A DNA stretch of 64,000 nt from Malania oleifera (taxonomy: Eukaryota; Streptophyta; Magnoliopsida; Santalales; Ximeniaceae), in the NCBI RefSeq assembly GCF_029873635.1, contig NC_080428.1, forward strand, positions 61,987,957 to 62,051,956, given 5' to 3'. Shown here piece after piece: positions 12,206 through 25,305 of this stretch (the first letter of the stretch is position 1; every line of letters starts with the position of its first letter). A program made the translations under genes and the position numbers. The notes beneath the pieces were generated by a model. The model made no database searches, had not been told where the DNA came from, and saw nothing but the letters and a program-made list of their open reading frames with translations.

Positions 12206-12434
12206 GGACAAAAGACACTAATCTCTCTCGAGATTTGACGAGGCTTGTCAAAAAGATACAAAACACCCCTTGTATTTTACAAAAAGATAATTTTTTTAGG
12301 GAAGATGTCTTTTTGGTAAGCCTCGAGAGAGGCCTGTGGTATTTTTAAAATTTTAGGAAAGATTTGTCATTTTTGACAAACCTAAAGGAGGTCTTTGTTT
12401 TTTTACCAAACTTCAAGAAAGGTGTCTTTTGTCC
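12206..12434. mobile_element. Foldback MITE, GGACAAAAGACAC family
   Basis: Starts GGACAAAAGACACTAATC and ends GGTGTCTTTTGTCC, a perfect inverted repeat of 11 bases at the tips. Internal arms repeat GACGAGGCTTGTCAAAAAGA against TTTTTGGTAAGCCTCGAGAG. Flanks TAAATATT (left, ending one base before the element) and TTAATATT (right) may be a diverged target duplication. A second member lies at 44001-44288 in a MUTS2 intron. Confidence 0.75.
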
Positions 12435-15400
12435 TTAATATTATAATAATATAGTCATAATAATATAACTTTTTGATCACTTACATATCATATAAACACT
12501 ACTTGTTTGTTTATTCATTGGTATGTAACTATTGCAATTAATTGATAAGGAAAATACTAATTACAACTACTTACTTTAATAATAGGGATACTTGTAGTAG
12601 AGAAAGCATAGTGTTCCTCTCCATTAAAAAAATATGCATTTTAACCTATGTTTTATAGATCTGAAAGTTGCTTTTACATTACAGTCTAGCAGTTTAAACA
12701 TGGGGCATTGATATTGGAATGGGGAGTTCGTTCCACCCTCCCTCCCGAACGCACGCACACACCTAATTTAATTTTTAACTCCCAACTACTAACACCAACA
12801 ATTTATCAGTAAACAAGTAAACATCTTTCTCTATACTTTATATTGACTCATGTCACTTCCAAACCTCCCTTCAACAACCCCACTATAATTACCTGATCTA
12901 ATATGTAACATTACATATTTGTGTATTAAATTTCAAATTACATATTTGTTTACCTGAACAGGCCTTTTATTTGGCAGGTAACATTGATGAAACTATCACA
13001 ATGGCTACAAAGCATGCTGTCATGGTCCATCATATGATGTTCGGTGCACACAATTAAGTTTCATTATTATTCAACCCATTTTTCCTAATCAAATTCATAT
13101 CCAGCCGATTGATTTACCCATTTTCAATTAGTCGAAACCAAATGGCGAATGATTCAGACTTGTTTCTTGTTTAGAGAATAATTTTAAGATATGGAGAACC
13201 AATCGTAAAAGAACAAAAAACCTTCTATGTTTGTACATTAGAAATAACTTCTAACTACCCAAAAAAATGTCAAAAAAAAAAAGCACATAATACACATGCA
13301 TAGGAAGAAAGCTAATAGGAGAAGAGGAAGAGAGGAATTTTGTCCCTAAAACCATAACAATGAGCCATATGCTATTTAAATGCCAAAAACAGCAGCCAAA
13401 ATGAAGGTAGAAAGATTTAATTTTTAAAAACCCATAGGTATAGCAAGTGTCTTCAAAAGAGAGGGTGAATCTTGAAGAAGAATGAGCTGCAAATACGTGT
13501 CAAAAACCAAAATTAAGACATCATCCACATCCTATCAAATGCTAAAATATTACTTGCTTTGCTTTGATAATGAATAAACATATAATAATAGATAAAGCAC
13601 AAATAAATACACATGTTGAAAAAAAAAAAAGGCAAATGGAGCAGCCAACCCTAGTATCCTCTCTATCTCTATATTATAAACGGCTGAAGGGGATTCAACA
13701 TAACCCCAACATAACCCTAAATGGAGCACGTAACCCTAATCTCTATGTACAACATACGCAAATGTAAGGAGGTCATAGGTCCAAACAATTTTGTTGTGCA
13801 TTGACCAACGCTCACAAGCCAAATGAACAGAAAATGGAGCAGAAGCTAATACAGGATTTCTAAAGAATTTGAGGCAGAAAAAGCTATTGACAATAAAGAC
13901 CAGACGCTGATTTATATAGGTCTTGAAACTAATTTTTCTTTCTACTTTTTTCCCATTAGACAACCCAATAGCCTAGCAAAAGGATCATCATTAGATCCCC
14001 CAACACATCCCTTTCAAGAGAAATAAGATCAGACAACTCAGCTGTCTAAAACAGAGGGCAATATGAACTGGCAATAAAAATGAGAGGCCATAAATCATAC
14101 TTCAATCTAGAGCCATACGCATAGTGACTATTTGGAGCATATGACCCACAAAGCACCAAATATATAAACCCATGCCAGAAAGAGACCATCAATTGACAGA
14201 ACTGCTGATGATGAAATCATTGCCCTTAGGCCCCATCCTCAGCAAAATGCAGTTTATCTCCCATTGGACAGCAAAATGGCTCCCACCTAACAAAAAAGAA
14301 CAAAAAACAAACAAACAAACAAAACAGTACACAAATATACACAACTCCACCTTTTAAATAAAGCATGTTAATTCACCTAGAAATCCTATACTATGGCATT
14401 AAGGACTTCCACGGTATTGCTTGATATTCATCTTGACCAATTAATCTTTCTTGACTGACACTTTAAATAAGGAGAAAGGTATTCATCTGGTCTTTTCTTA
14501 ATAGGAAGGATGAAGTGAATCAAACAACCTACTAATGCCAAGGCCAAGTACTTCGAAAAATGCAACACCAACAAATATCACAAACAAATTAACGTTAATC
14601 TCTTCAGCCACAAAAATCCAAGCTATAGAATTAAAACAATCAATCGGATGATAAATACCTCCTGGCATCTCTTTGAACAAAATAAGAGGGTATTAGAATG
14701 ATCACATAGAGGATTAAATTAAAAGGAGAAAAAGAGAGAAACTAAAGAACTATAGCTATGCACAACAAAAAAATTAACAAAAGCAATTGAAAAATAAAAA
14801 ACAATAAGAAGACAAAGGCGCACACATTTCCTTGCATAAAACAGCAGGTGAATAGTGCAAAGATGGCTTTATCATGACTGCCATTCCCCTGACAGGAGGA
14901 ATTCACAATTGTTCCACAAAATTTGCATGAACAATAAACACAAAGCCACTCAATTAAAGGGAACTTCCGCAGGGAAAAGAAAATAAATAGTACATCATCT
15001 ACATTAGTAAAACAAATAGACTGAATTTTTCCTATACCGGAAATAATGTCTCCCAATCTTAAAATCAAACTGCTAGTCCAATTTTGATAATCTTATCGAG
15101 TGCATGCATGAATGTTCAAAACTTCAAAGGGACATTTTCCTTCTAATTTTTTTTTTTTTACCATGAGTTATTTCTCAATGAATCATTTTGAACACTTGCT
15201 TTTCATCGAAGTCCTGTTTGTATGCATAATTAAACAAGGATATGAATTTTCTACATTGCAGTAACTATATTTTATGCCTCATGAAATTGAGGGGCTACAA
15301 TTGCCTAGAGTCCCAAATCGATAAGCTGCCCAAACCAATATTAAATGGCAATTGTGCAAAGTCAATGAGTCCTAGAACACGCTGAGCATAGTTTTGAAAT

Positions 15401-15559
15401 GCAAAATTTAATTTCAAGCTAGCCTCTTGTAGCCTAACATGACAACATAAAACTACACATACATAAAAAATTATCTAAATAAACAAATAATATAAGGTAG
15501 AACTTTAAACTATTAATCTGTTAACTTTTATCTTTTAATTATTATATTTTGCTGGGCCT
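12435..15559. other. Intergenic, no gene recognised
   Basis: AT-rich, with scattered short ORFs. The longest (14742-15068, minus, 108 codons) ends in a run of hydrophobic residues and resembles no family I know. CAAA runs at 14297-14323 and a T12 tract near 15149 are simple sequence. Confidence 0.4.
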
Positions 15560-16275
15560 AGCTCTGTATGTGAAGAAAGAGAAGTGCTCTTTTGCTCAGG
15601 AGAACATCAAATTCCTTGGTCATGTAATTGAAGAAGGTCATATATCAGGATGGATATGGAGAATGTGAGAGCTATTCAAGAATGTAAGATCCCAACGACA
15701 GTGAAGGAGCTGCGTTACTTTCTTGGTCTTGCCAACTACTACAGGAAGTTCGTAGAGGGTACTCAAGGAGAACTGCTCCTTTGGCAGAACTACTAAAGAA
15801 GAGTCAAGGGTGAAACTAGACAGAGAAGAGTCAAGGAGCCTTTGATGACTTGAAGGATGTCATGATGAGAGATTCGATACTTGCTCTTTCAGACATTATG
15901 AAACCCTTCGAGGTGCAAATAAATGCATCAGACTACACCCTTGTAGGAGTCTTGTTACAAGAGGGACATCCGATTGCGTACGAGAGCCATAAGCTTAGTG
16001 AAGTAGAACGGAAGTACACAGCTCAGGAGAAGGAGATACTAGCGGTGGTACATTGTCTCCGCGTGCGGTGACATTACTTGGGTCAAGTTTTGTGGTGAAA
16101 ACAGATAACTCAAGTGTTAGCCACTTCTTCACACAGCCGAAGTTGACACCCAAGCAAGGCCGGCGGCAGGAATTCTTAGCAGAATTTGATTTCTCATTTG
16201 AGCACAAGGCGAGGCGCCTGAACTAAGTTGTTAATGCACTGAGAAGGAAGGCCAAGCTAGCGGCCTTATAGATGG
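15560..16275 (+). mobile_element. Ty3/gypsy pol fossil (RT end and RNase H)
   Basis: Plus-strand stretches match plant Ty3/gypsy pol in order: the RT thumb (KFLGHVIEEG, ELRYFLGLANYYRKFVEG) and then RNase H (FEVQINASDYTLVGVLLQEG, HPIAYESHKLSEVERKY, EKEILAVVHCLR). It is a fragment with several breaks; no gag, protease, integrase or LTRs were found next to it. The sequence stays clearly alignable by eye, so it is a middle-aged fossil rather than an ancient one. Confidence 0.85.
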
Positions 16276-16875
16276 TAACACACTTGACAATGAGTATCCT
16301 TAACAAACAAACAAAAAAATGCGGCTAGGCTTTGTAAAGCCTGAACACATAAACAGCCATGTACTAATCATTTATTTTAAGCACAACCAATGGCATGATG
16401 TGAGTCGGACCATCACCAAAATCACAACCAGCCAATAACCCATTACAATGAAAGCAATTTGAAACAATACAAAGCTTGAGTTCAGGGACTAATTGAGATG
16501 AACTAGTTGTAGGACTGCTAGCATATAAAGAAAGAACGGCCTAGATGGCAATTGGCAACATACATAACAGGCACATTGAAGGTCTCATTTGAGCCATCTT
16601 TTCTTCCATGCTTCAAAAAACCTATTCAATGTAGCATTTGAGTAAAACATTTTTTTCCATACAACCAGTAATCTTCAAAACTACATCCAACATGGCAATG
16701 TAGCATACTTGTATATTCAAGAAGCTTTAATGGAATGTTGATCACAAGATTAACAATAGATCAGATCCCCACCATCTCCACATATAACATATGCCACAAG
16801 TATCATTATTTGGAAGCTCCATACCTTCCATATCTCCCATCAGATATTTATTTTCTCTGCATGTGCAGCAACCGG

Positions 16876-16972
16876 TCAATGGGCCAGATAATCAAACATC
16901 AATGATGCCTGGGTGCAAACAGAACGCAGCCTCATCAATGCCTCAACAACGCTGACTTCATTAGCTCGTATC
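16876..16972 (-). CDS. Candidate terminal exon of an unidentified gene
   Basis: A minus-strand acceptor (TATCTGCAG) is followed by one carried base and 31 codons to a TGA at 16876. The product reads IRANEVSVVEALMRL then RSVCTQASLMFDYLAH. Composition and splice signal look like real coding sequence, and no other frame is as good. I cannot name the family. Preceding exons would lie at higher coordinates; minus-strand stretches ending in good donors occur near 18853 (GTVEKLWIEM-like frame) and near 19656, but phase and family could not be established, so the gene model is open. It could also be a pseudogene remnant. Confidence 0.35.
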
Positions 16973-17351
16973 CTGCAGATACTCTAGCTAACATTGTTTG
17001 GTAGTCATTTTAAGAAGTGTCGATATCCAAATCCATAACTATCAATGAACATAAAAAAGCAAATTCTGAAATAATAAATAGATTTTTGTAATTATCAAAT
17101 TATTAACAAGAATACTTTAAATAATCACACTTCACATTGGAGCTGGGATCTGTAACCTGATGACTGGGCGCTTGGTTGATTTGCCTGGGTATCTTTTCTA
17201 GGTTCCTGGCAATGGGAGCTACACATAGAAGCAGCAGGATGAGATACATAGCAGCCCTGTACAGCTTTCTAAGGTTTCTTCATTGCGCTTAAATTTTGTA
17301 AAATTTGCATTGTCAACTCTTTTTTCTTTTTCTAGTAACCTTTATTGTTTA

Positions 17352-17421
17352 ATGTAACCAGTCTTTAGGGCGTGATAAAGATGATGGTGCTCGTTGTAGT
17401 GCTGTTTCTGTGAAAAAGGTA
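17352..17421 (+). other. Exon-like segment of unknown origin
   Basis: Between an AG (AACCAG) and a good donor (AAAAAG/GTAACC) the frame SLGRDKDDGARCSAVSVKK is open. A second open stretch follows at 17995-18288 (MIGKARHLKTVGIYDII onward, ending in-frame). Neither matches a family I recognise and no connection between them is proven. They may be remnants of a captured or decayed gene on the plus strand. Confidence 0.2.
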
Positions 17422-19329
17422 ACCCAGTTCAATTTTTTCAGTAATGGCAAAGGGTGCCGATAAGAGAGATGAAAGCATTTGTGATAATAGACCTTCTGTT
17501 GCTCATATTGTACATCCTTTGGAAGGTTGAGAAAACAGAGGAGGATAAGTTGATAAAAAACAAATGAAATGAATTATTGAAGTTCTTGAATGCTAGTTAT
17601 GATACACAGCTTGGGGTAAAATCAATGGAGAGCTGAGAAATTGGAAGAATTGGATGCGTCAAGGTTACTTGTTTTATGGTATGAGTAATTTAATTTTGGA
17701 CCACTTGTTTTGTATTTCTAAAATCTGTTACTTCCAGAGAGTCTTGAGCTTTGACGAGAACTGGAATGAGAACCTCTGATTTAGTGGGTGTATTTTGCCA
17801 TACTGCTGCTTCCTTTATTGGATGGAATTTATAGGACACAATTCGACTTATGTGTTTTGGTCATACAAGTATAGCAAAGTTTAATGAATTTCTGTCATCC
17901 CCCTTAGATGCATGGTGCAATAAGGTGTTCTTAGCTGCCTCATGCAGTGCATTTATTTTTTTCGCATTGCTGATCATTTTCTGCTTAGAGATTAATGATA
18001 GGCAAAGCTCGCCACCTTAAGACTGTTGGTATTTATGATATTATCATATCGAAGCACCATTTTGCTCGTATGGTCATGGATTCGCATAGTCTTGTTGATG
18101 GAAGTTCTGGAGATTGTTTTCAGCCTGGTGAACTTGCTATGGAAGATAGAAGAGGTCTATTATGCTTATTTTGTTTTCGTGGTTGTGAATCTGATTTTGT
18201 TAAGCAGGGAAAATGGTATTTTGCTGGCCAATCTTACTCAAAGTGTCACTCTGTCCTATTAAATATTAAAACTGTTGTGATAAAATAATTTCCCTAATTA
18301 TTATCAAATTCATCATTTATCAATAAGATTTGGAATTCACCGATGTTAGCACTTCAACTCACACAAATGAATGGAATGGAGCAAGAATGTAATAGGGCAG
18401 GCCTGTAACTTCTATATGACAAGCTGCCAACTACTCAAACCCGATCTACACACCATATACTTGCCCATGCATCAAAAGGAATTCAAACTCCCTTCTTTCA
18501 CTTTTGAGGAACAAAAAGATAACTACAAACTCAAAGGCCCTAGTCAAGCTTAAAACATCTCTGACTATTGCTTTTTCAAAACATAAATAAATAATGAAAG
18601 AACGTCCCCCAGATTACCCTATACAATATACTATACTATACTACTGTCCAAAATGTAATTATGAATGGAATTGACCATGCAATTGATTATAGCAATACCC
18701 ATTAAAATAAAGAATAAAAATATGCTACTTGAATACCTTTTAACAAATTTCTGACCAAAGATTCACTATAAAAACTCATTTGAATGATGCATTGAATGTT
18801 TCTACGAAAAAGGCTTAAAGCATACCAGAAACAAAGAACAAATAGGTACTTACCATTTCAATCCAGAGTTTTTCTACACCGGCCCACCTTTTTTAAGTTC
18901 AAGAAGCAATGAACTTCTAGGAAATACAGATCCAATTCAAAGCTACCCATTATCTCAAATGCCGATTTCCGACTTGAATGAGGAGATTATATTAATATTG
19001 CTGTGCTTGATGGTGATTTAAGGAGATGAGGGTTTCTGTGTTGGGTAGTATACAGCCAAAATGCGTTCCATGGTGCAAACTCATCTTCATCTTTCATTGT
19101 ACTGCAACCAAGGATCTTGACAAAAAGCAAGAAATGCAATCTCAAGTTAGTAAAAATGATTTGCTGGATCAATACAAGAAAGAAAAATTAATTCTTGCTC
19201 ATTGCATAAGTACATGACCATTATGGTTGCATTCAATTATTGACAGTCAGAATACAGGCAGAGGATTCCTAATTGAACTAATATATCAGTGAAGCAAATT
19301 ATCCATCGTCAGTTTTACAAGTTGCTACA

Positions 19330-19527
19330 ACCTTGTGCAGTGGTTCCAACTAGGTGAGTATCCAAAGTAAGGTGTCGTCGTGTGACCTGGAGGTCACGGG
19401 TTCAAGGCATGAAAACAGCCTCTTGCAAAAATGCAAGGTAAGGGCTGTGTACTATAGATCCATTGTGGTCCGTCCCTTCCCCAATCCCGCACACGTGGGA
19501 GCTTTGTGCACCAGGCTGCCCTTTTAA
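19330..19527 (+). mobile_element. Au-type plant SINE
   Basis: A box-like TGTGCAGTGGTT at the start, then TGACCTGGAGGTCACGGG with B box GGTTCAAGGC, then the characteristic Au body: AACAGCCTCTTGCAAAAATG, GGTAAGGGCTGTGTACTATA, TTGTGGTCCGTCCCTTCCCC, CACACGTGGGAGCTTTGTGC, ACCAGGCTGCCC and a terminal T run. Au SINEs are a widespread angiosperm family that ends in T rather than A. The copy is full-length or nearly so, with some changes from the consensus I remember. No target duplication was confirmed. Confidence 0.85.
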
Positions 19528-19716
19528 TCTTTAAAAAAAAATTTGAATTTATTGTTAGGGCAGAAACAAACAAAGGAGGGAGGAACCATTGCCACTGTCT
19601 TATCCTAATGACTCTGGCCCAAATCTTAAACAGAGCATAAAGAAAAATCAGAATTACCTTCATATGCAAGCAGCTCTTGCCAACTTGCAAGTGGGAATGG
19701 CTACATATAGGACCCA

Positions 19717-19962
19717 AGGAAGGGTTTTGTGCAGCAATTTTTAGTTGTTTTTTTTACCAGATAGACAACCCAGCCAACCTACCTCTGAATGAGTCAGAGC
19801 TAAAATTATAAAATCACAATATGATATTTCTCATTTTTTCAAACCTTTGGTGCTCATAGAATCATAGAAAAAGATAGATTATACAGTTTAATGAAGGGTT
19901 TTTTGCATGAACTTTTAGTTTTTTTTTCCAGATTAGATTAAACAACTCAGCCACCCTATATT
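19717..19962. repeat. Two diverged direct repeats, about 70 bp each
   Basis: 19717-19785 (GAAGGGTTTTGTGCAG, a T-rich run, then CAGATAGACAACCCAGCCAACC) and 19890-19960 (GAAGGGTTTTTTGCATG, T-rich run, CAACTCAGCCACCC) share order and most bases. They are spaced by about 105 bp. No coding content. Confidence 0.5.
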
Positions 19963-21110
19963 TTAGATTTGATGATTAGATTAGAAACAAAGAATAAATG
20001 GAGAGGAAGAATCACCTGGCCTTGCTTCGAGCCGCACAAACAAGGGCTACCCATCATCACGAGTCTATTCCCCTCTTAAGCTGCCAGCAATGATGCAATC
20101 GCTGCTGCTGAAGTCTTGACACAGGAACCCTGGAATGTCCGCAGCAACACTGCCCATTTGAAGCTCCAAAATCCAAAAATCCCTGGAACATCCACGGGAA
20201 AACTCATCCATTCAAACGTCCATGAGCCATTTCGCCTTGAGGTGCAGCCATCAACAGGTGACAGATGCAGCCATCAACCTCAATCACGATCCCACAGTCG
20301 CTGCCCGCAGTCGCAACCATGGAAGATGACCCATTTCACCTCGACTTGCAGACATCAACTGGTGACCATCAACCTTAAGTCACGATGAAGACCAGCATAA
20401 TTGCATCAATTGCAGTGGCCAGATTCTCAACAATCAGGTAAATAACCAAAAAACCCTTACAAGAAACCCATAAGTAGGGGTAATCTTGCCCTCACAGGAA
20501 AGGGGTACTGTTCATTCCCCTCTTCACATGTTTATAGTATAGAGATATTTGTAGATCCCATCGCACTTGCTTTCAATTATGTAATATCTATGGTCCTCTA
20601 ATAAAACCATAGCCCCTTTTCAGGGTCTACTTCAATAACATACAAGTCCAGTATTAGTAACCAAAACGAGGGATCTTATGCTATTATCCATTCCAAGCTT
20701 TGGTAGAAAGGAAATTTCCATCTCCACACCTGCAATCAGAATGCTGCCCCATGGCTTCATCCAAAGGGAACAAAGAAATTGAGAGATACAAATTCATTTC
20801 AAGAACAGGGAGGCAATCTTGGAAACAATTAAAATTTTCGACCATCAATTTAACGCATTCAACAGATAATGACTGCCAAATGATTCACCAAGCCTTAAAG
20901 GATAAATTGCATCTGTATGAATGAAAAATACAAAATACATAAGGCCAATTGTTTCCAATATCATGTCGCTTTCAAAACAAAACACAGTTCTAAGAAAAAC
21001 ATCATTCTCAGAGAAAAACATCACACATGATAAATAAAATTCCCTAACTTAGCTTCTCAATTGAAGGGCAGATTCATATATTAGTAAACTTCAGATTAGA
21101 AATATGTGCT
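19963..21110. other. Intergenic region downstream of eL36
   Basis: Holds a GC-richer stretch (20000-20420) with short ORFs that match nothing recognised, then the presumed 3' UTR and flank of the minus-strand eL36 gene. Confidence 0.4.
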
Positions 21111-24100
21111 TCACTTCTTCTTCTCACTGACTCCAGCCGATCTGCAAGAATAATTATCAAAGAATTAATCAGTGTGACTCCAATTTAAAACCACAAACAG
21201 AATTATTGCTCTCGAAATGCACTGTAACTCTGGTCACAAAGGCAAAATGGTAAATCCAACATGCAGCAGAATTGATTTTGTTTTTTTTTTTTTTCTGTTG
21301 GGGGGGGGGGGTCGGAGGCAGGAATTGGACCTCATCCATGATAGGCACTGACAAGAAAGTGAAAAATAGCATATACTTGTAATGGATAAATTACCTCATC
21401 TTGCGGAGGGCATTAGACATCTCCTCACGCTTCTTCTTTGCTCGCTTGTGGGTGCCCAACTTTCTCTTTGCAACTTTTAATGCACGCTTGTCTTTCCCAA
21501 CTTTAAGAAGTTCAGTGATTCTCTTCTCATATGGTGCAAAACCAGCAACTTCCCTAATCAAGTTCCTCACAAAGTGGACTCTTTTACTGGTTTTCTGATA
21601 ACGCACATGATTAGAGAATCACATCAACATATTGGCACGAGAATCATTAAAATGGATGTTAAGTCATTTGGTAATCATACAACTCTTGTAAAATAGTTCA
21701 TTTATGACCTAAAATGAAGATACAACTAAAGCTTCTCCCATAAAAGCCGTAATAAAATTTAATGTTGTCTTCAATTGCATGATATTGGCAAATTGAAATT
21801 GGAATCTCAATTCAACTTCACTATTTCACTCTTTCAAAACCAGAATATTTCTAAAATAAATTCAAATCCCTCATACTCCAACAAAAACAAACTCACCAGT
21901 TGGCATAAAATATTTATATTCCACAAACAGGAAACCCAAGAACACTTAAAAGCTATATTGAGGTAATGTTTGGGAGTATGGATTTCAGGACTTAGATTTG
22001 AATTTATATGGATTTGAAAGAAACTCATAATGCGTTTGTGAGCATGGATTTTGGACCCTGGATTTGGATTTGGGTGGGTCTTAATTTATTTTCTGTGTTA
22101 AAAATTTGCAGAACTCTTCAATCTGTTTCATGCCCAATCGGTTATATGTGAGTAAATTTTGATTGAACACTTACATGTGAAATTGAAATTAAAATATACA
22201 CTAAATCTTCCCTCGCTTGTTGAAGGGGCTGGTACAATTTAAACTAATAAGATTTTTTGCTATGAGCAGCAGCCATAAGCAAAAGCATTGTGATAATGGA
22301 AAAGTTATAGCAGCTTTACTCCTTTTGTAAAGGTGATAGAGCCTCTAATTCTGCAAGAACACGCCATCTTTGAAGGAGAATTCTTCTGATCTGTGCTTTT
22401 ATTATCTCTTGCTTTATTTTGTATCTAATGAAGTTACATTAAAGACTTCCAAAGTTTCTCATTGGTTTTTCCTCACTTTTTGACAATGTAATCAATTGGC
22501 GAGACTTTCCTTTCTCACTTGTTTCCTTTTCATGGGAAAACTCCTTCTCTTTTGTTCCTCACCTTCTCTGTTTCTAATTTTCTATGCATACTAGTGTCCA
22601 ATAACTGTCTGCTTGTTTATATCATGACATGGTTCAACACAGTGTTCTGAAAACTTGTATTACTTTTGAGTAATGCTATTACCTTTTATATATTTACTAA
22701 TCTTCAACTTAGCAGAGCATATTAATCTTCTGATTCATGCACCCCCAGTTTATAGTCTTGATTTTTGTTTCTTTAATCTGAATATCATTCTCAGTTATCT
22801 CTATTTTGCCTGCTTGTCTTTCTAATGCAAATAGTGTGTCAGGATGCTAGTAATGAATTCTATGTAATAGGTATGCCCACAAAAAAGTTGATACTGTATC
22901 TAACAGTATGTCAGCACAGAAATATTAATGAGCTCTGTCTAATAGTGTGTCAGGATACAAAAAACAATGAACTCTACTTCAGATTTCAGCTCATAGAAAA
23001 CTGTGGTGAAAATTTGAGGACCATTGGGTTGTCGTTTTTTTAATGCCAAAGTATCTCTTAAAAAAATTTAAATGTTTTGAAGATAGCTTATAACTATGCA
23101 GTCGTGGTGATTTTTCTATTGATGATCTATTAATTGTGGTTAGCTTGGGCTCAGCCATTGTGCATCATCTTAGCTTTGTTCTTCAAAAGTCTTGCATCCA
23201 AATCTTATATGAAGTTGTTGATTTGGTGAATTTTTATTTGCAGTCTAATTTTCACCTGAATTGACCTATATATTTATATTTTTAGGATTACACACTGGTT
23301 TTTTAGGATGCTAAAATGCATGCTAATTTTTCAAATTTGGTTTTTGAAACATTAAAACTCACTAATTTTTTAGGATGCTAAAACATGGATTGGTTTTGTA
23401 AACCATCAATTGCATCGTAGCAACCCAATGTTTGATGAATTCCTCTCTCTCAAGCTCGTCAAATCTGCCAATTGAGGCCAAGAAATCAAATCACAATGAG
23501 AATTTTTTAAGAAAAACACTCAAAATTTTTGAAAACTTTAACACATTGATTTTTGAGAAGACTAAAACAGTCTGATTTTTTAAGACAATTGACTCGTGGT
23601 ATTATGAGCTTGCCTTTGTAGTAGACTAGTTTTGGTATTATTTGGCTAGCTAGTTGTCCTGTGCTCCAAAACATGGCACAAAATTACACTTGATCATAGA
23701 AACTATGTGTGCATAAATCCTCAGCTATCTTTTGAACTATATGTGTCATGACAATATTTCCACCCTCCCTCTCTTTTGTTGGGGCGGAGGGGAATAAACC
23801 AAAATTCTGAACAGGGAGTCAGACATGCATTACAGGTGATAAAGAAAAAAAAAAAAAAAAAAGACAACCTTTTACACAAATATAACATAATGTCACCATA
23901 TATTATGCTCATGTTCGGTGTGTACCTCCTTTTTGTGTGTTCCTGTAGGACTTACACCTGAAGCTTGTTTCTAGCACCAATTTCCCCTATGTTCTTTTTT
24001 CTCTTCCTTTTTTTAATTACCAATGTTCCTTCTTTAAACATGTTTCATTCCAAGTCCTCACTTGGTTTTTAGGAATGGCCTTGGAAGATGAGAAAACACC

Positions 24101-25305
24101 AGAAAGTATAATGCTGATTGCAGTTTCAAACCAGGTCATTATGGTGCAGTTGAAAGGATACTTTTGGTAAGGTGAGCTCGAAGAAAAATAGGAAGAAAAG
24201 ATAGATAATAATGAAAGATGTGCAGAGAGAACAAAAGAATTTGTTACCTTTTGTGTGATGATCTATACAGGTCTAGTAAACGGGTCAGCCATGTGATTGA
24301 AGATGCATCGGGTAAAGAAATTGAGATTGAAGATTAATGATTAGATTTTAAAGATATAGGGTCTAAGTATGATCCAGAGGCACATGGTAATGATAAAAAT
24401 TGGGTCTGATCGCATGCTAGCTAAGTTTTTTTTACTATTGCGGATAATGAAAAAGAATAATGGATGAAGGCCATTCTTAGTTTTTATGTGGATGTTAGCT
24501 TTATTTGGCAAACAATTGAACTTCTTAATAGAATATGGGAACTTTTTAATTTGGTATGCACTTTAGAGTTTAGACAAATGCTATTTAGAGAATGAAATTT
24601 ACAAGATTACTTTGTCAAATTGTTTTTTTTCCAATTCTCCATATATATAATAATGAATACTTTTTACTTTTTTCTTCCAATTAATAGTCATCTTTAAAAG
24701 AGTTAAATTTAAAAAAAAAAAATTGTTAAAAGTGTATGTTTCAATGTATCTTTTGAAAAATTAATAAGTATTCCATTCCATTATTATAATTATTTATACC
24801 AAACATGAGAATGGAATGGAGTTTAGGAATGCCAATTCCATTCTAGCGTGATTTTATTTTTGTAGCCAAATAGTGAAATGTGAATGGTCATTCCATTCCA
24901 CTCTCCACTCCATTCCATTCCACCGTACCAAACATAGCATTATATTCCATGGGAGGGAGTTCCAAAACCACTTCAAAGCTATACTGAGGTAATGTTTGGG
25001 AGCATGGATTTGGATTTATGTGGATTTGAAAAAACTCAATATAATGTTATATTATATTTTATCCAAATCCACAAAAGTCCAAATCCAAGATCCCAACTCT
25101 ATGCTCCCAGCCATAGAGTGAGTGCAATCACACACAGCAACAAAAGCATGGTTTTAGATGCATTAAAAAATTAAATGAATTGTGTGGCATAAAAATAACT
25201 TACCCCTTTTCTACTAGATGGTCGTGGGGGTAATTCTCTCTTGGTGACAATGTGGCCCTTGTTCAGTCCAACAAAAAGGCCAGAGTTTGGCTGCTTAGAA
25301 GCCAT
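21111..25305 (-). CDS. RPL36: 60S ribosomal protein eL36
   Basis: Complete coding sequence in three exons: 25204-25305, 21395-21594 and 21111-21141, 333 nt, 110 residues plus stop, the usual plant eL36 length. It starts [18 protein letters not shown], continues [17 protein letters not shown], then [19 protein letters not shown], then [20 protein letters not shown], and ends SAGVSEKKK. All junctions are GT-AG and in phase (0, then split AG/A codon). eL36 is a basic cytosolic 60S subunit protein contacting rRNA. The ATG chosen is the first codon of the conserved N-terminus; a non-coding first exon upstream is also predicted. Intron 1 is unusually long (3.6 kb) and holds MITE pieces. It looks functional. 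Confidence 0.95.
24992..25114. mobile_element. Short MITE in eL36 intron 1
   Basis: Starts ATGTTTGGGAGCATGGATTT and ends ATGCTCCCAGCCAT, with inner arms ATGTGGATTTG and CAAATCCACAAAAG. The element is about 123 bp and has no coding content. A truncated relative sits at 21960-22090 in the same intron, preceded by the same GAGGTAATGTTTGGGAG context, and further copies are at 50584-50706 and inside 10320-10445. Confidence 0.6.

Noticed and set aside
14742-15068. 108-codon minus-strand ORF, Cys-rich then hydrophobic
   Set aside because: No recognised family, no good splice signals, and the hydrophobic end is from T-rich DNA read in reverse.
15850-16071. 73-codon ORF as a host gene
   Set aside because: It is the RNase H part of the Ty3/gypsy fossil.
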